Source: a virus. Taken from it: a stretch of 56,100 nucleotides of DNA. Position numbers and translations under genes: made by a program. The stretch lies in the IMG/VR virus record IMGVR_UViG_3300032397_000015, positions 1-56,100 of that record. One strand, written 5' to 3'. Positions within the stretch are counted from its first letter, which is position 1. Each line of letters starts with the position of its first letter. The notes below the pieces were generated by a model, which did no database searches, was not told where the DNA came from, and was given only the letters and a program-made list of their open reading frames with translations. Positions 17,212 to 25,489 of the stretch are shown here, piece by piece.

Positions 17212-17672
17212 TTGAGTAGGCTGGCGATCAGCACGCCTGCCAAGATCGATGTCGACACGCCCGCGATCGTCCACGCCACCGGGGAGCCCCATGTGGGCTT
17301 CACCCGTTCCTGTTGGTACTTAAGGTCCAGATCCAACAGCTGTTTCGTCAGGTCAGAGTTTCGCTGTACGAGAATTGATTGGCTGCCCGCATACGTCGAC
17401 ACCTGCCCCTTCAGCTCAGTGAGCTGTAGGTTCATGGTCGCGGTCAGGTCGGCATCAATTTTTAGCTGGATGCGGGAGTGAACGAGCTCCGCGTCCGACC
17501 CGAGGACGAGCTTCCAGTCCTCGATGTCGAGGTATCCGCAGACGTCGCCAGCGGCAGTCTTGTAGACCTTGCACGCCGGCAGTGTCTGCGGCTGGTAGAC
17601 CGGATCAGCGAGCGCTGGGGTCGATGTCACGCCAAGAGCGAATGCTATCGATAGCACGCAGGTCAGCCGCAT
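17208..17672 (-). CDS. Exported coiled-coil protein, outer-spanin-like
   Basis: 154 residues. I take the ATG at 17672, preceded by GGAGAGC, because it opens on a clear signal peptide (MRLTCVLSIAFALGV, cleavage after ALA near 22). The longer upstream reading frame is Arg/Ser-rich shadow sequence. The mature part is coiled-coil-like (VHSRIQLKIDADLTATMNLQ, LTKQLLDLDLKYQQE) and ends in a hydrophobic segment AWTIAGVSTSILAGVLIASL. Signal plus C-terminal anchor resembles the topology of unimolecular spanins, though no convincing lipobox is seen (LPAC near 31-34 is too far downstream). The gene overlaps the preceding TM/coiled-coil gene by 68 bases, as spanin pairs often do. Confidence 0.65.
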   Translation of the reverse strand: MRLTCVLSIAFALGVTSTPALADPVYQPQTLPACKVYKTAAGDVCGYLDIEDWKLVLGSDAELVHSRIQLKIDADLTATMNLQLTELKGQVSTYAGSQSILVQRNSDLTKQLLDLDLKYQQERVKPTWGSPVAWTIAGVSTSILAGVLIASLLN

Positions 17673-18027
17673 ATCTGCTCTCCTCGGCCCTGATGTCGGC
17701 CTGGATGATCCGGACCTTTTCCTCGGACGCCGCAACAACCTTCTGCGACTCCGCGATCGCTGCCGAGTTGGCGGCAATCTTGGTGTCAACGATGTCCTGT
17801 GCGGCCTTGACCTCGACGACGAACTTCTCATGGCGGAGCTTGGCCAGCTCCTGGTTGCGCCGCCAGGAGATCCACGCCCAGACGGCAACACCGGCCAAGG
17901 CGATGCAGGCCAGGATCAGCGTCCCGACCCAGGACTTGCTGTTCCCGGTCTTGGGATCCTTCTGCGCCGTGCCGGCAGCCTGGAGCTTGGCCAGGAGTGC
18001 GGTTGGGTCAAAGCCCGGGAGGTCCAC
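17605..18027 (-). CDS. Membrane-anchored coiled-coil protein, inner-spanin-like
   Basis: 140 residues from a GTG that overlaps the holin stop by one base. A polar N-terminus is followed by one membrane segment (about 33-53, WVGTLILACIALAGVAVWAW). After it comes a long charged helix (ELAKLRHEKFVVEVKAAQDI and onward) predicted as coiled coil. This layout, the position right after a holin and the overlap with an exported partner fit an inner-membrane spanin that fuses inner and outer membranes at lysis. No endolysin is seen nearby. Confidence 0.65.
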   Translation of the reverse strand: MDLPGFDPTALLAKLQAAGTAQKDPKTGNSKSWVGTLILACIALAGVAVWAWISWRRNQELAKLRHEKFVVEVKAAQDIVDTKIAANSAAIAESQKVVAASEEKVRIIQADIRAEESRYAADLRAIDSIRSWRDIDPSAR

Positions 18028-18509
18028 TACGCCTTCGTTTCTTCAGTCCGCAGCTCGAAAAGGTGCGCTTCGATCAGCCCCTCGAGCTTCTCGCGGGCCA
18101 TAGCGGGCAGCTTCTGCTGCTTGGCCATCTCGACCGCCCAGCCAGCAGCCACTTCCATGACCTCGCCACCCGGGAGCTTCTTGCCGTCGGTCAGGTCCTT
18201 GCTCTTCTTGCGCGCCCACTCGCCACCTCGCAGCGCCGCCTTACGAGCGAGCTCGCCCCAGGCCGCGGCGGTCTTCTCACCGACGTCGATGTGCAGCTTC
18301 TGCTGAACCTTGCGCAGGATCCAGGTGGCCAGGGCGCCGATGAGCGCCACGAACACGGGAACCAGGATGTTCATGATCTCCGACGTGGCCGAGGCGATGG
18401 CCGTGTCGGCCAGAGCAACCGACGGGACCAGCAGGATGCAGACAGCGACCGCGCTAGCCCACAGAACGTTCTTTTGCCCAGTCACGTCGCGCTTCTTTGA
18501 CATCAGCAT
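18027..18509 (-). CDS. LL-H-type phage holin candidate
   Basis: 160 residues. I choose the ATG at 18509, five to six bases after GGGAGA; another ATG lies two codons in. A hydrophobic N-terminus (VLWASAVAVCILLVPSVALA) looks like a signal or first membrane segment. A second follows (IMNILVPVFVALIGALATWI). Then comes a basic, amphipathic region with VGEKTAAAWGELARKAALRG and GGEVMEVAAGWAVEMAKQQ, the membrane-then-charged-helix pattern of the LL-H holin family. It would form the inner-membrane lesion that starts lysis. The two spanin-like genes follow directly. Confidence 0.65.
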   Translation of the reverse strand: MLMSKKRDVTGQKNVLWASAVAVCILLVPSVALADTAIASATSEIMNILVPVFVALIGALATWILRKVQQKLHIDVGEKTAAAWGELARKAALRGGEWARKKSKDLTDGKKLPGGEVMEVAAGWAVEMAKQQKLPAMAREKLEGLIEAHLFELRTEETKA

Positions 18510-18804
18510 TGCTGTCTCCCTTGTCGAGTTTCGGTTTCTTGATCCAGTAGTGAACCACAAGAAAGACTTCTTCGGTCGTTGTGACGGTCGCATCTTCACC
18601 GTTGCCGTCGCGGACCGTAGTCTTGCGCGTGTACTCACGGATCTGCTCAATGTAGATACCCTGGGAGGCGTCGTTGGCATTGGTGCGCAGCAGCGCGTAC
18701 TTGCCCATGTCGTCGTCGTCGAACATGTTGTAACGCCCGACGATGAACTCGCCGAGGTTCTTACCGCCTGTGGCGACCTTGACGTCACTGACCTTGGCAG
18801 CCAT
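18454..18804 (-). CDS. Hypothetical 116-residue protein between portal and holin
   Basis: The ATG at 18804 overlaps the portal stop. The protein is soluble and mixed alpha/beta (NLGEFIVGRYNMFDDDDMG, YIEQIREYTRKTTV, EEVFLVVHYWIKKP), with a charged C-terminus that overlaps the holin gene by 56 bases. There is no known motif. Translation coupling to the portal suggests a virion role; the overlap with the holin may couple lysis to late translation. Confidence 0.65.
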   Translation of the reverse strand: MAAKVSDVKVATGGKNLGEFIVGRYNMFDDDDMGKYALLRTNANDASQGIYIEQIREYTRKTTVRDGNGEDATVTTTEEVFLVVHYWIKKPKLDKGDSNADVKEARRDWAKERSVG

Positions 18805-21755
18805 TAGACAGCTCCTCCGCCGCGGCGAGGCGGCGCCATCTGGGGCGCGGGCTTGTTGCGATCTTCAGCCTGCCCCGCGGTTTCGCCAGTCTGCATCTGA
18901 GCCAGTAGTTGCTCGACCAGGCGAGCCATGTTGGGCATCTTCTGGCGAAGGTCATTCAGGACACCCTCGCGCTGGTCGGGTGGCAATTGGGCGATGCGGT
19001 TGGCCCAATTCTTAGCCACCTTGGACGCATCCATCTGCACGACCTGGCCGCCGGCCGAGGTGCCCGTCTCGCCCTCCACGTTGGCCGGCAGCTGCGCCGC
19101 GCCCTGGAGGGCGGCTTGCTGTCCCATCTGCTGATCAGCGGCCTGCTGGTCAGCGGAGGGTGCGTCCTGCGCCATCTGGGGCTGACCCTCCTGCGGCTGC
19201 GCCTGCGGCTGCTGGTCGCCCTGCTGCATCTGGCCCTGGCCCTGCTCGCCTTGGCCAGGCTGACCGCCCGACTGGCCACCGGACGCTTCGTTCATGGCCT
19301 CCTGGGCACGGGCCTGGTACTTGGCCTGGACGATAGACGCCTCGCCCTGCGCCTCGCTCTGGGCCTTCATGGTGACGGCCTGGATGCGGTTACGCTGGTC
19401 GGCTTCCTTTTCGATCATCTTGAGCTCGTCGTCGTAATCGAACCCAAGCTCGGTGAGCATCGTGTGGTCGGAGATCTTGTTGGCAGCATTGAGCTGGATG
19501 ACGATCTGCTTGCGCTGGATATCGTCCGCCATCTTGAACTCGGTGAAGCCGATTTCGATGTCGGGTAGACCCAGGTACAGCCGGATGCGATTCTTCGCCC
19601 AGTTGACGAAACGGAGCAGGAGGCGGCGGTGCATGAGGAAGTGGTTCTCCAGGGTCCGCAGGGAGACCGAGGAGCCGGACCAGGATAGGCCGCCGAACAC
19701 GAACTCCAGCGGCACGCCCATGCCGCCGGTGATCTCCTTGTTCGTGACCTCGATCTCCGGGCCGAGCAGCAAGGCGCGGCCATCGCCGCCCAGGCGCTCG
19801 AAGCCGAGTGGCACGGCCACGACCGAGATGTAGTTCGGGTCGGTGCGCCACTTCCGGATTTCGTTCTGGACGGTGCCTTGCCAGCTCGACAGGTTGACGT
19901 GCTGATAGGGGTCCTGTTGCGCGTTGGCCTGCGGAAAGATGAACTCGAGCGGCATGATCCGCTGGAGCGCAATCGCCTCCTGAGCACGACGCAGGACGTA
20001 CAGATAAAACATGCGGCCCATCGAGTGGATGATGAGCGGCTTGCCCCAGCCCATGTCCGCCTCGGCCAGGGTCGGGCGCTTGAAGTGAAAGAGGTTTTGG
20101 TCGGAGAGGGCGATGTCACGCTTCTGCTTGAGCGCCTGGAGAAAGATCTCCGGAATGTCGACCAGGATGGCCCGCTCGCCGCCCTGGATGGCCTTCTGGA
20201 TCTTGTTAGGAATCTTGTAGCGATACTTCGACCGACCGGTGATCGGGTTGTAGTGGATGTCGATGTTCTTCGGATCCCAGCGAACGAAGTTGATGCCGGA
20301 CCGATCTCTCAGCGGCTTATCAACGATCTTGGCGACGCAGCTGATGCCGCAGTCCTGGCACTTGATGTTGAAGCCGAAGTTCTGGAACTTGTACTCGACC
20401 GCGGGATCTGACAGGCGGTGCAGAGACTTGCATCCAGTGCACTGCAACCAGCGCACGAACGGCAGGTTGATCGAGATGAAGGCGTTGCCGTAGCAATTCC
20501 CGGTCAGGACGCCGTTGTCGATAGTGAAGGTGTGGGTCTCCATCTCGACGCAGCAGAACACCTCGTCGACGAGTCCGGTCTCCCTAACGTCCTTGATGTG
20601 GACATATGAGCCATACCTGGTCGGCTTATAGTTCTCTTCGAAATTGGACCGATGACGGGATAGTAGAAAGTCCTGCGGAAGCAGGTACTGCTTGAACAGC
20701 GAAAGGAAGTGCATCGCCCCTTCGTATTCGTAGACCTTCTCGCCGTACTTGAAAGACGTCGATCTCTCGTATCCGCGAACCTGGCCGGCGATCATGCCAA
20801 TGCGTGGCAACTGATCGGCCACAGCGTCCAGGGTGGCCTTGGCCTTCTGGGTTAGTACCGCACAGCCGTTGACATCAACGGATCCGTCGGCGGCCAGGAA
20901 CCCGCACAGGAATCCGTACCAATAGCTGGCTGAGTTGGCGTTTGGAGGGAGCTCTTTGTAAGCAATCGGCAGCCCGTGAACCATGACGGTGCCGTCGGCA
21001 ACCTTGATAGCCGGCGACCCATGGCCCTCGAAATACTTGAGCATCTCGAGGTCTTTTTCGCCGTAGAAGTACGCCTTCGCCTGCTTGCCATCGTTATAGA
21101 GGCAGCCGTCGCCAAACACGAAACCGTGACGGACGCCTTCGTAGAAGTCTGCGTTCTGCTCGGGACGTGGTGCGACATTGCGCAGGATTCGCTTACCGGA
21201 AAGCTCCGTCGTCGGAACCCTCACTGTCTTGCCGTTGGAGTTGGTCACCACCCATTGATGCTCAGGGGTCGCCAGGACAGTCCGCCCGTCGTTAAACTCA
21301 ACCTCCAAAAGCTTTTGCCTGCCGAATGATTTGAACTCGGCGGGGCGATAGGTGCCGCCATCCGACAGGACATCCACCGTCTGGCCGGCCAGCTCTCGGA
21401 GCTTGAAAACCCCGTTCCTGGTAGTCACCTTGGTGTCGCCGTGGAAGCAGAAGAAATCGAGGCCGATTTCGATCAGGAAGGGCTTGAGGTTGAGGGTGTC
21501 CTCCATCAACTCCTTCCACCCGTCGCGGACGTGCTTCTCCTCGGCGTTGTAGACAAAGTCGGTGACCGGGTACTCGGCCATCTTCGTGACGACCGACCCG
21601 ATCATCGGGTCCTTGTAGAAGAAGTAGGCGCACCACCGGAACAGTTCCTTGACTGTCGGCGGCATGTAGGTCTGCGCAATGTCGAAGAACGGGGACGGGT
21701 ATACCGTTCCCCGCCTCCGATCTGCACCGCCCTGACCTAGCGAGATATCGGACAT
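18804..21755 (-). CDS. Portal protein precursor interrupted by an intein
   Basis: 983 codons encode a portal of about 665 residues plus a 318-residue intein (residues 103-420). Joining the exteins gives IEIGLDFF-CYGNAFISINL, a typical portal 'x-GNAFI' strand, which supports the assignment. The C-terminal extein carries a four-Cys zinc ribbon (CTGC about 437-440, CQDC about 464-467). It also has the portal body (MPLEFIFPQANAQQ, GGMGVPLEFVFGGLSWSG, LGLPDIEIGFTEFK) and a Gln/Gly-rich tail (about 822-910). It forms the dodecameric DNA gate at the capsid vertex. The length after splicing is normal for large myoviruses. The gene heads a tight run with the holin genes. Confidence 0.93.
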   Translation of the reverse strand: MSDISLGQGGADRRRGTVYPSPFFDIAQTYMPPTVKELFRWCAYFFYKDPMIGSVVTKMAEYPVTDFVYNAEEKHVRDGWKELMEDTLNLKPFLIEIGLDFFCFHGDTKVTTRNGVFKLRELAGQTVDVLSDGGTYRPAEFKSFGRQKLLEVEFNDGRTVLATPEHQWVVTNSNGKTVRVPTTELSGKRILRNVAPRPEQNADFYEGVRHGFVFGDGCLYNDGKQAKAYFYGEKDLEMLKYFEGHGSPAIKVADGTVMVHGLPIAYKELPPNANSASYWYGFLCGFLAADGSVDVNGCAVLTQKAKATLDAVADQLPRIGMIAGQVRGYERSTSFKYGEKVYEYEGAMHFLSLFKQYLLPQDFLLSRHRSNFEENYKPTRYGSYVHIKDVRETGLVDEVFCCVEMETHTFTIDNGVLTGNCYGNAFISINLPFVRWLQCTGCKSLHRLSDPAVEYKFQNFGFNIKCQDCGISCVAKIVDKPLRDRSGINFVRWDPKNIDIHYNPITGRSKYRYKIPNKIQKAIQGGERAILVDIPEIFLQALKQKRDIALSDQNLFHFKRPTLAEADMGWGKPLIIHSMGRMFYLYVLRRAQEAIALQRIMPLEFIFPQANAQQDPYQHVNLSSWQGTVQNEIRKWRTDPNYISVVAVPLGFERLGGDGRALLLGPEIEVTNKEITGGMGVPLEFVFGGLSWSGSSVSLRTLENHFLMHRRLLLRFVNWAKNRIRLYLGLPDIEIGFTEFKMADDIQRKQIVIQLNAANKISDHTMLTELGFDYDDELKMIEKEADQRNRIQAVTMKAQSEAQGEASIVQAKYQARAQEAMNEASGGQSGGQPGQGEQGQGQMQQGDQQPQAQPQEGQPQMAQDAPSADQQAADQQMGQQAALQGAAQLPANVEGETGTSAGGQVVQMDASKVAKNWANRIAQLPPDQREGVLNDLRQKMPNMARLVEQLLAQMQTGETAGQAEDRNKPAPQMAPPRRGGGAV
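20496..21449 (-). mobile_element. Intein with LAGLIDADG-type endonuclease in the portal
   Basis: The 318-residue intein begins at Cys103 (CFHGDTKVTTRNG, block A). Block B is LATPEHQWVV with the conserved His. The endonuclease region has two LAGLIDADG-like helices, GFVFGDGCLYNDG (211-223) and GFLCGFLAADGSVD (281-294), both with an acidic residue. The C-terminal splicing blocks are VDEVFCCVEMETHTFTIDNG and VLTGN, ending at Asn420 before the +1 Cys421. All splicing residues are present, so it should excise. It lacks the usual penultimate His (Gly419 stands there), as some active inteins do. Confidence 0.92.
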
Positions 21756-21762
21756 CAGTTAC

Positions 21763-23061
21763 TCAGATGATCCCTTGGCCGCCGGTGACAATGCCATGTC
21801 CTGTGACGACGCGCCCGCCAACGATGGCCACAGCGCCAGCATTGATCAACTTCTGTTTCTCATCCCCCGATAAAGACTTCCATCCGCCATCCCGGAACTT
21901 GCCCCAAGATCCCTTGAGCGTGACATCGCCGGCATCTCCGCCCTTGGCGTTGAGACCGCCCTCCGCCTCGTCTACAACGTCGCCCTCCGCCTTCGTTGGC
22001 TTTTCCTTCGGGGCAGGGGACTCGGCAGCTGGCGCCTCGGCGGGCTTTGCCGCCCTGGCCGCATCCGCTTCCGCCTTGACCGCATCCGCCTTCGGGGCCG
22101 CGGTGTCAACCTTCGGAGCCTTGGGCGGCTTGGGCGCGACGGCTTTGGGTGGTGTAGCCGGCTTGGGCTTAGGAGACAGCGCCGCAATGGCGGCATCGTT
22201 CTTGGCCGTCTGGCTCGCGTGGAAGGCGGCTTGGTGGCCGGGGTCAGGCTTGAAAGCCTTTAGCCTCGCGGCCTCAGCCTGCAGCTTGGATAGCTGGGCG
22301 GGGGCGTCGGCCTGAGCCTTCATGTTCTTGGCGAGCTGAGATCCTCGGAACGCCTCCCCTACCGACCCCTTCGTAGGTTTGAGGCCCTTCAGGCGGTTCG
22401 CCTCAGCCTCCAGGGCGGTCTCCTCAATTGCCTTGAGCTTCTCCCCGCCCTTCGCGACCCGCGCGGCGGCGGCGGTCTCTCGTGCTGTCGCCTTTGCGAT
22501 CGCGGCGGCCTCGGCGGACCCAAGCCGGATGGCTCTGGCGCCACTAAGCCCGGCCTTGATTTCACCACTCAGCAATTCGCCAACGCCGGGGAGGGTGATC
22601 GCCTTCTTCTCCATTGCGGCCTGGCGAGACAGGTCAAAGCCAACCTTCTGGATCTCGTTCTTTAGCCAGGGGTGAAGGCTGGGGTCGATCGAATCAGAGA
22701 TATGATCGTAGGCCGCCTGCATGTCGCCGAGGATGGCCGCGCCTGCGACCTTGTCGAAGATCTGGGCGTACTGCTTGCCGCTGAGCTCGCACTGCTCATT
22801 GAGCTGGCTCATGTAGGCGGCTGCACGCTTCTGCATCCCGCAGTTCATGCCTGACTCGCCTGCCGACTTGAGAATTCCAATGTCCCGATCTAGGCGGGAT
22901 GCGATCTTCTCGAAGGTGGCGCCCTCTAGAAGATTCTGCATAGCCGTCTTCATAATCGACTGCGAGGCGATCGGTCGACGGGCCTCGGCCTGCTCATTGG
23001 CGACCTTCTGGAAGAAGTCCGCGTCGTCGTGCTGGATGAGATAGGCGAAGTGCTTGTTCAT
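21763..23061 (-). CDS. Ala/Lys/Pro-rich virion-type protein upstream of portal
   Basis: 432 residues; I take the ATG at 23061, spaced 8 bases from GGAGA, over an ATG two codons earlier. The N-terminal 150 residues are helical, with several K-(V/I/R)-A segments (FFQKVANEQAE, FEKIASRLD, MQKRAAAYM, FDKVAGAAI). The middle is a long Ala/Lys/Pro-rich, low-complexity arm (about 190-370). The end is Gly/Val rich (AVAIVGGRVVTGHGIVTGG). The position before the portal and the low-complexity arm suggest a scaffold-like or internal head protein; the family is unknown. Confidence 0.65.
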   Translation of the reverse strand: MNKHFAYLIQHDDADFFQKVANEQAEARRPIASQSIMKTAMQNLLEGATFEKIASRLDRDIGILKSAGESGMNCGMQKRAAAYMSQLNEQCELSGKQYAQIFDKVAGAAILGDMQAAYDHISDSIDPSLHPWLKNEIQKVGFDLSRQAAMEKKAITLPGVGELLSGEIKAGLSGARAIRLGSAEAAAIAKATARETAAAARVAKGGEKLKAIEETALEAEANRLKGLKPTKGSVGEAFRGSQLAKNMKAQADAPAQLSKLQAEAARLKAFKPDPGHQAAFHASQTAKNDAAIAALSPKPKPATPPKAVAPKPPKAPKVDTAAPKADAVKAEADAARAAKPAEAPAAESPAPKEKPTKAEGDVVDEAEGGLNAKGGDAGDVTLKGSWGKFRDGGWKSLSGDEKQKLINAGAVAIVGGRVVTGHGIVTGGQGII

Positions 23062-23063
23062 GG

Positions 23064-23252
23064 TCATTCTCCGTCGACCCACTTGGGGCCTCTGCCGCGA
23101 CCCCTAGCAGGGTCAAACCCCGAGGATTCTACCTCAGATACTTCCTTCTCAATCGCATTGCGAACCCGATCTATGACTTCCTGTCGAAACTCGGAGATCA
23201 GGTCTGCCACCTGCCTGGCCGCGTCGACGCGTTCCTGTTCCGGGTCTGTCAT
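23064..23252 (-). CDS. Small acidic/helical protein
   Basis: 62 residues from an ATG at 23252 that overlaps the preceding stop (ATGA). A longer in-frame extension exists but is Gly/Arg-rich shadow. The N-terminal two thirds form one amphipathic helix (VADLISEFRQEVIDRVRNAI) and the C-terminus is basic (ARGRGRGPKW). Its end carries the ribosome binding site of the next gene. Function is unknown. Confidence 0.6.
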   Translation of the reverse strand: MTDPEQERVDAARQVADLISEFRQEVIDRVRNAIEKEVSEVESSGFDPARGRGRGPKWVDGE

Positions 23253-24265
23253 GGCGTCACCGGCGGTGATGTCCCCGCAGATTGGGAGCCTCCTGGAACC
23301 TTCTCGCGAATTGCCTCGCGTTCCAAGAGGTAGCGCTTCACAACTGCCAGCTTGACCAGATGGACGTCCAACGGGTTGGATTCGTCCCATTCCACCTCGG
23401 ATGGGTCAACGTCCTTGACCTTCTCCCACGCCTGCTCAACCTCTGACTTGAAGCCGCCGAGCCAAACCTTTCGATCGATAACGGCCTGCGCTCCCGCGAA
23501 CCATTCATCGGGGGCGTAGACGAACCCGTTCTCCTCGAGGACCGCGGCGATGTACGCCTTGACCTCCCAGGAGAACTCCTCGTCCTCTCTGATGGTTCGC
23601 AAGATCTGCACGCCGAAAGCGGCCTGCATGGGAGTGACCGGCTGGAAGGCGCCGAAAATCGGGATGATGTCGTTCCAGGCCAGCGCCGAATTCTCGAAGG
23701 TGTCCCAGTCCAGCCAGGTAGCATCGGTGACGGCCGTCAGTCGCAGGGCCATGATCTTGTTGCGAGCGACCTCGCCCACGGGACCGAAGTCGCGGCGCAG
23801 GGCCCACCATAGAGTCTCGGGCTCCCACTCCACCCAGTCCTCGCGGTAGCGCATGCAGAGAACGTCGTAGATCTGCTGCGGGTGGGCCCGCTTGTCCATG
23901 AACAGTTTGCCATGGGTCAGACGGGAGGGAAGCGGCGGTTCGGCCGGAGTCTCGGCGGTGGCCGCGGGCTCCTGGTCGGTGCGCTCGAACCCACCCACGT
24001 CAACGCCCGCCGCCGACTGCTCCAGGGCGTCCTGGTCAGAGGAGTCGGCCTCTTCATCCGAAATAGACCCCTGGTCGGGCGCTGGAGCCTGCGGGGCAGT
24101 CGCCTGCCCCTCCAGCGCCTTGAGTGAAGACGGAGAGACGGACTGGACGCCCAGGATAGCGGCGGTGTCGGGCTCAAGATCGGCCGCGCGCTTAACAAGC
24201 GGCCCATCCTGCAGCATTGCTGCGAAGAAGCCCGCCTCCGCCTTATTCGGCGAGTGGCGGCTCAT
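23249..24265 (-). CDS. Hypothetical virion-type protein
   Basis: 338 residues. The N-terminus contains GFFAAMLQDGPLVKRAAD, then an acidic/Pro/Ala-rich linker (about 50-110). A folded helical domain (about 115-320) is rich in Trp and Asp (YREDWVEWEPETLWWALRR, TFENSALAWNDIIPIFGAF, FSWEVKAYIAAVLEENGFVY). No known motif. It lies three bases after the 380-residue gene and is coupled to the 62-residue gene. A head-associated role is inferred from the portal neighbourhood. Confidence 0.65.
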   Translation of the reverse strand: MSRHSPNKAEAGFFAAMLQDGPLVKRAADLEPDTAAILGVQSVSPSSLKALEGQATAPQAPAPDQGSISDEEADSSDQDALEQSAAGVDVGGFERTDQEPAATAETPAEPPLPSRLTHGKLFMDKRAHPQQIYDVLCMRYREDWVEWEPETLWWALRRDFGPVGEVARNKIMALRLTAVTDATWLDWDTFENSALAWNDIIPIFGAFQPVTPMQAAFGVQILRTIREDEEFSWEVKAYIAAVLEENGFVYAPDEWFAGAQAVIDRKVWLGGFKSEVEQAWEKVKDVDPSEVEWDESNPLDVHLVKLAVVKRYLLEREAIREKVPGGSQSAGTSPPVTP

Positions 24266-24268
24266 GGG

Positions 24269-25411
24269 TCATGCCTCGCCTGAGGCGATCTGCTTGATGA
24301 CCTGCTTCTCGGGATCTGGGAGGGAGTCGTAGATCTCCGTTGGGTTCTTCTTGAACTGGTCACAGAACGCCTGCCCGAAGTAGCCGACCAGCTTGCCTGA
24401 GTCGCATACCTTCTTCAGGTCAGCGCCGGTGATGGTGTCCCCGTCGACCTCGTCCGACCAGTCCTCGGCGATCTTGCCCATCGTGCTGGAGTACGGATCC
24501 GAGAGACCCTTATCGTAGTAACGCGTCAGCCCCGTGGCCTGATCGAACACCTGCAGCGCCTCAGCCATGTCGGCCGGCGTGGTCTCGCCCAGCGAGGCCG
24601 CCAGCTTGTTCAGCACGTCGCGAGCGGAGGCGTTGCGCGGCAGCAGTGACTTGCGCTGCTCCAGGTGAGCGCCAACGTGCTGGTTCCAGGAGGTAGACGC
24701 CCACTTCGCAATGCCGTCGTGACGAGACACGTCGACATCCAGCTCCTCGGCGCGATTGCGCACCGACAGCGCGAAGCGATGGCGGTACTCGGGCTGCAGA
24801 TCCATCGCGTACTTGTCGAAGTACGCTGCGGCCGTCTTGACGTGGCCCGCGTCGGGCATCGCGTACTTGCGAATGACCGAGCCGTCGCCGGTCTTGATGA
24901 CCAGGGCGAAGTGTTCGTTGGGCATTTCGATCATCGCGTTGACGCTGCCGACGTCGGCGGTCTTCTCGATGAGCTCGCGCTGGGCCAGCTTGCGCAACAT
25001 CCAACCCTTCTCAGATCCTTCGACGAACGTGTTGGTGGAAACTTCGTCGTCGACGCGTGAGGCGTAGGCGTCAACCTGGCGCGAGCTTGGTACCCCGTAG
25101 GCATCGCACGCCGACTTGATGAACTTGGCGGCGACGAAGCGGGCGGGGAACGCCAGCTTCTCGCAAGCCTGACCGAAGTACTGCGCGGACAGCCAGGCGT
25201 TGCCCGGATCGTTCACGGGGAACTTGCGCAGCACGTGGGCGCGCTTGGTCAGGAGGATGAGCCCGAACTCGGAGTCGGGTAGGCTGGAGTGCTGCTCTGG
25301 CGTGAGCATCGACACCCTGACGTCCCGCATCTCAGCGGGCATGGCGATCTTCGACATGTGCTCATGGGCAGTGTCGTCGTAGAAGTCAAGCACTGAGCTG
25401 GCGGTGGACAT
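24269..25411 (-). CDS. Hypothetical protein, first gene of the portal operon
   Basis: 380 residues. No family recognised. The sequence is a repeated mix of helices and short strands with several Lys-rich junctions (HMSKIAMPAE, LVIKTGDGSVIRKYAMPDAG, KTAAAYFDKYAMDLQPEYR, DVLNKLAASLGETTP). There is no signal or membrane segment. A sigma-70-like promoter lies 27-54 bases upstream on this strand. First position in the operon with the portal suggests a virion or assembly protein made in quantity. Confidence 0.65.
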   Translation of the reverse strand: MSTASSVLDFYDDTAHEHMSKIAMPAEMRDVRVSMLTPEQHSSLPDSEFGLILLTKRAHVLRKFPVNDPGNAWLSAQYFGQACEKLAFPARFVAAKFIKSACDAYGVPSSRQVDAYASRVDDEVSTNTFVEGSEKGWMLRKLAQRELIEKTADVGSVNAMIEMPNEHFALVIKTGDGSVIRKYAMPDAGHVKTAAAYFDKYAMDLQPEYRHRFALSVRNRAEELDVDVSRHDGIAKWASTSWNQHVGAHLEQRKSLLPRNASARDVLNKLAASLGETTPADMAEALQVFDQATGLTRYYDKGLSDPYSSTMGKIAEDWSDEVDGDTITGADLKKVCDSGKLVGYFGQAFCDQFKKNPTEIYDSLPDPEKQVIKQIASGEA

Positions 25412-25437
25412 AGGTGGGGACTCGCTCCTAAGCGAAA

Positions 25438-25465
25438 GGTATCACGCCTGTTTCAGGGGGGTCAA
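25438..25465 (-). promoter_or_regulatory. Sigma-70-like promoter of the portal operon
   Basis: On the minus strand TTGACC (25465-25460), a 16-base spacer and GATACC (25443-25438) form a host-like -35/-10 pair upstream of the start at 25411. The -35 is 5 of 6 to consensus; the -10 is weak (3 of 6). Confidence 0.45.
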
Positions 25466-25489
25466 CGAAGCGACCACTCACCAATCCCA

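Noticed and set aside
17673-17891. N-terminal extension of the exported protein gene
   Set aside because: Arg/Ser-rich, antisense-like sequence upstream of a clean signal peptide with its own ribosome binding site.
18510-18788. N-terminal extension of the holin-like gene
   Set aside because: Overlaps the 116-residue gene in another frame, has Ser/Thr/Arg shadow composition, and a proper ribosome binding site precedes the ATG at 18509.
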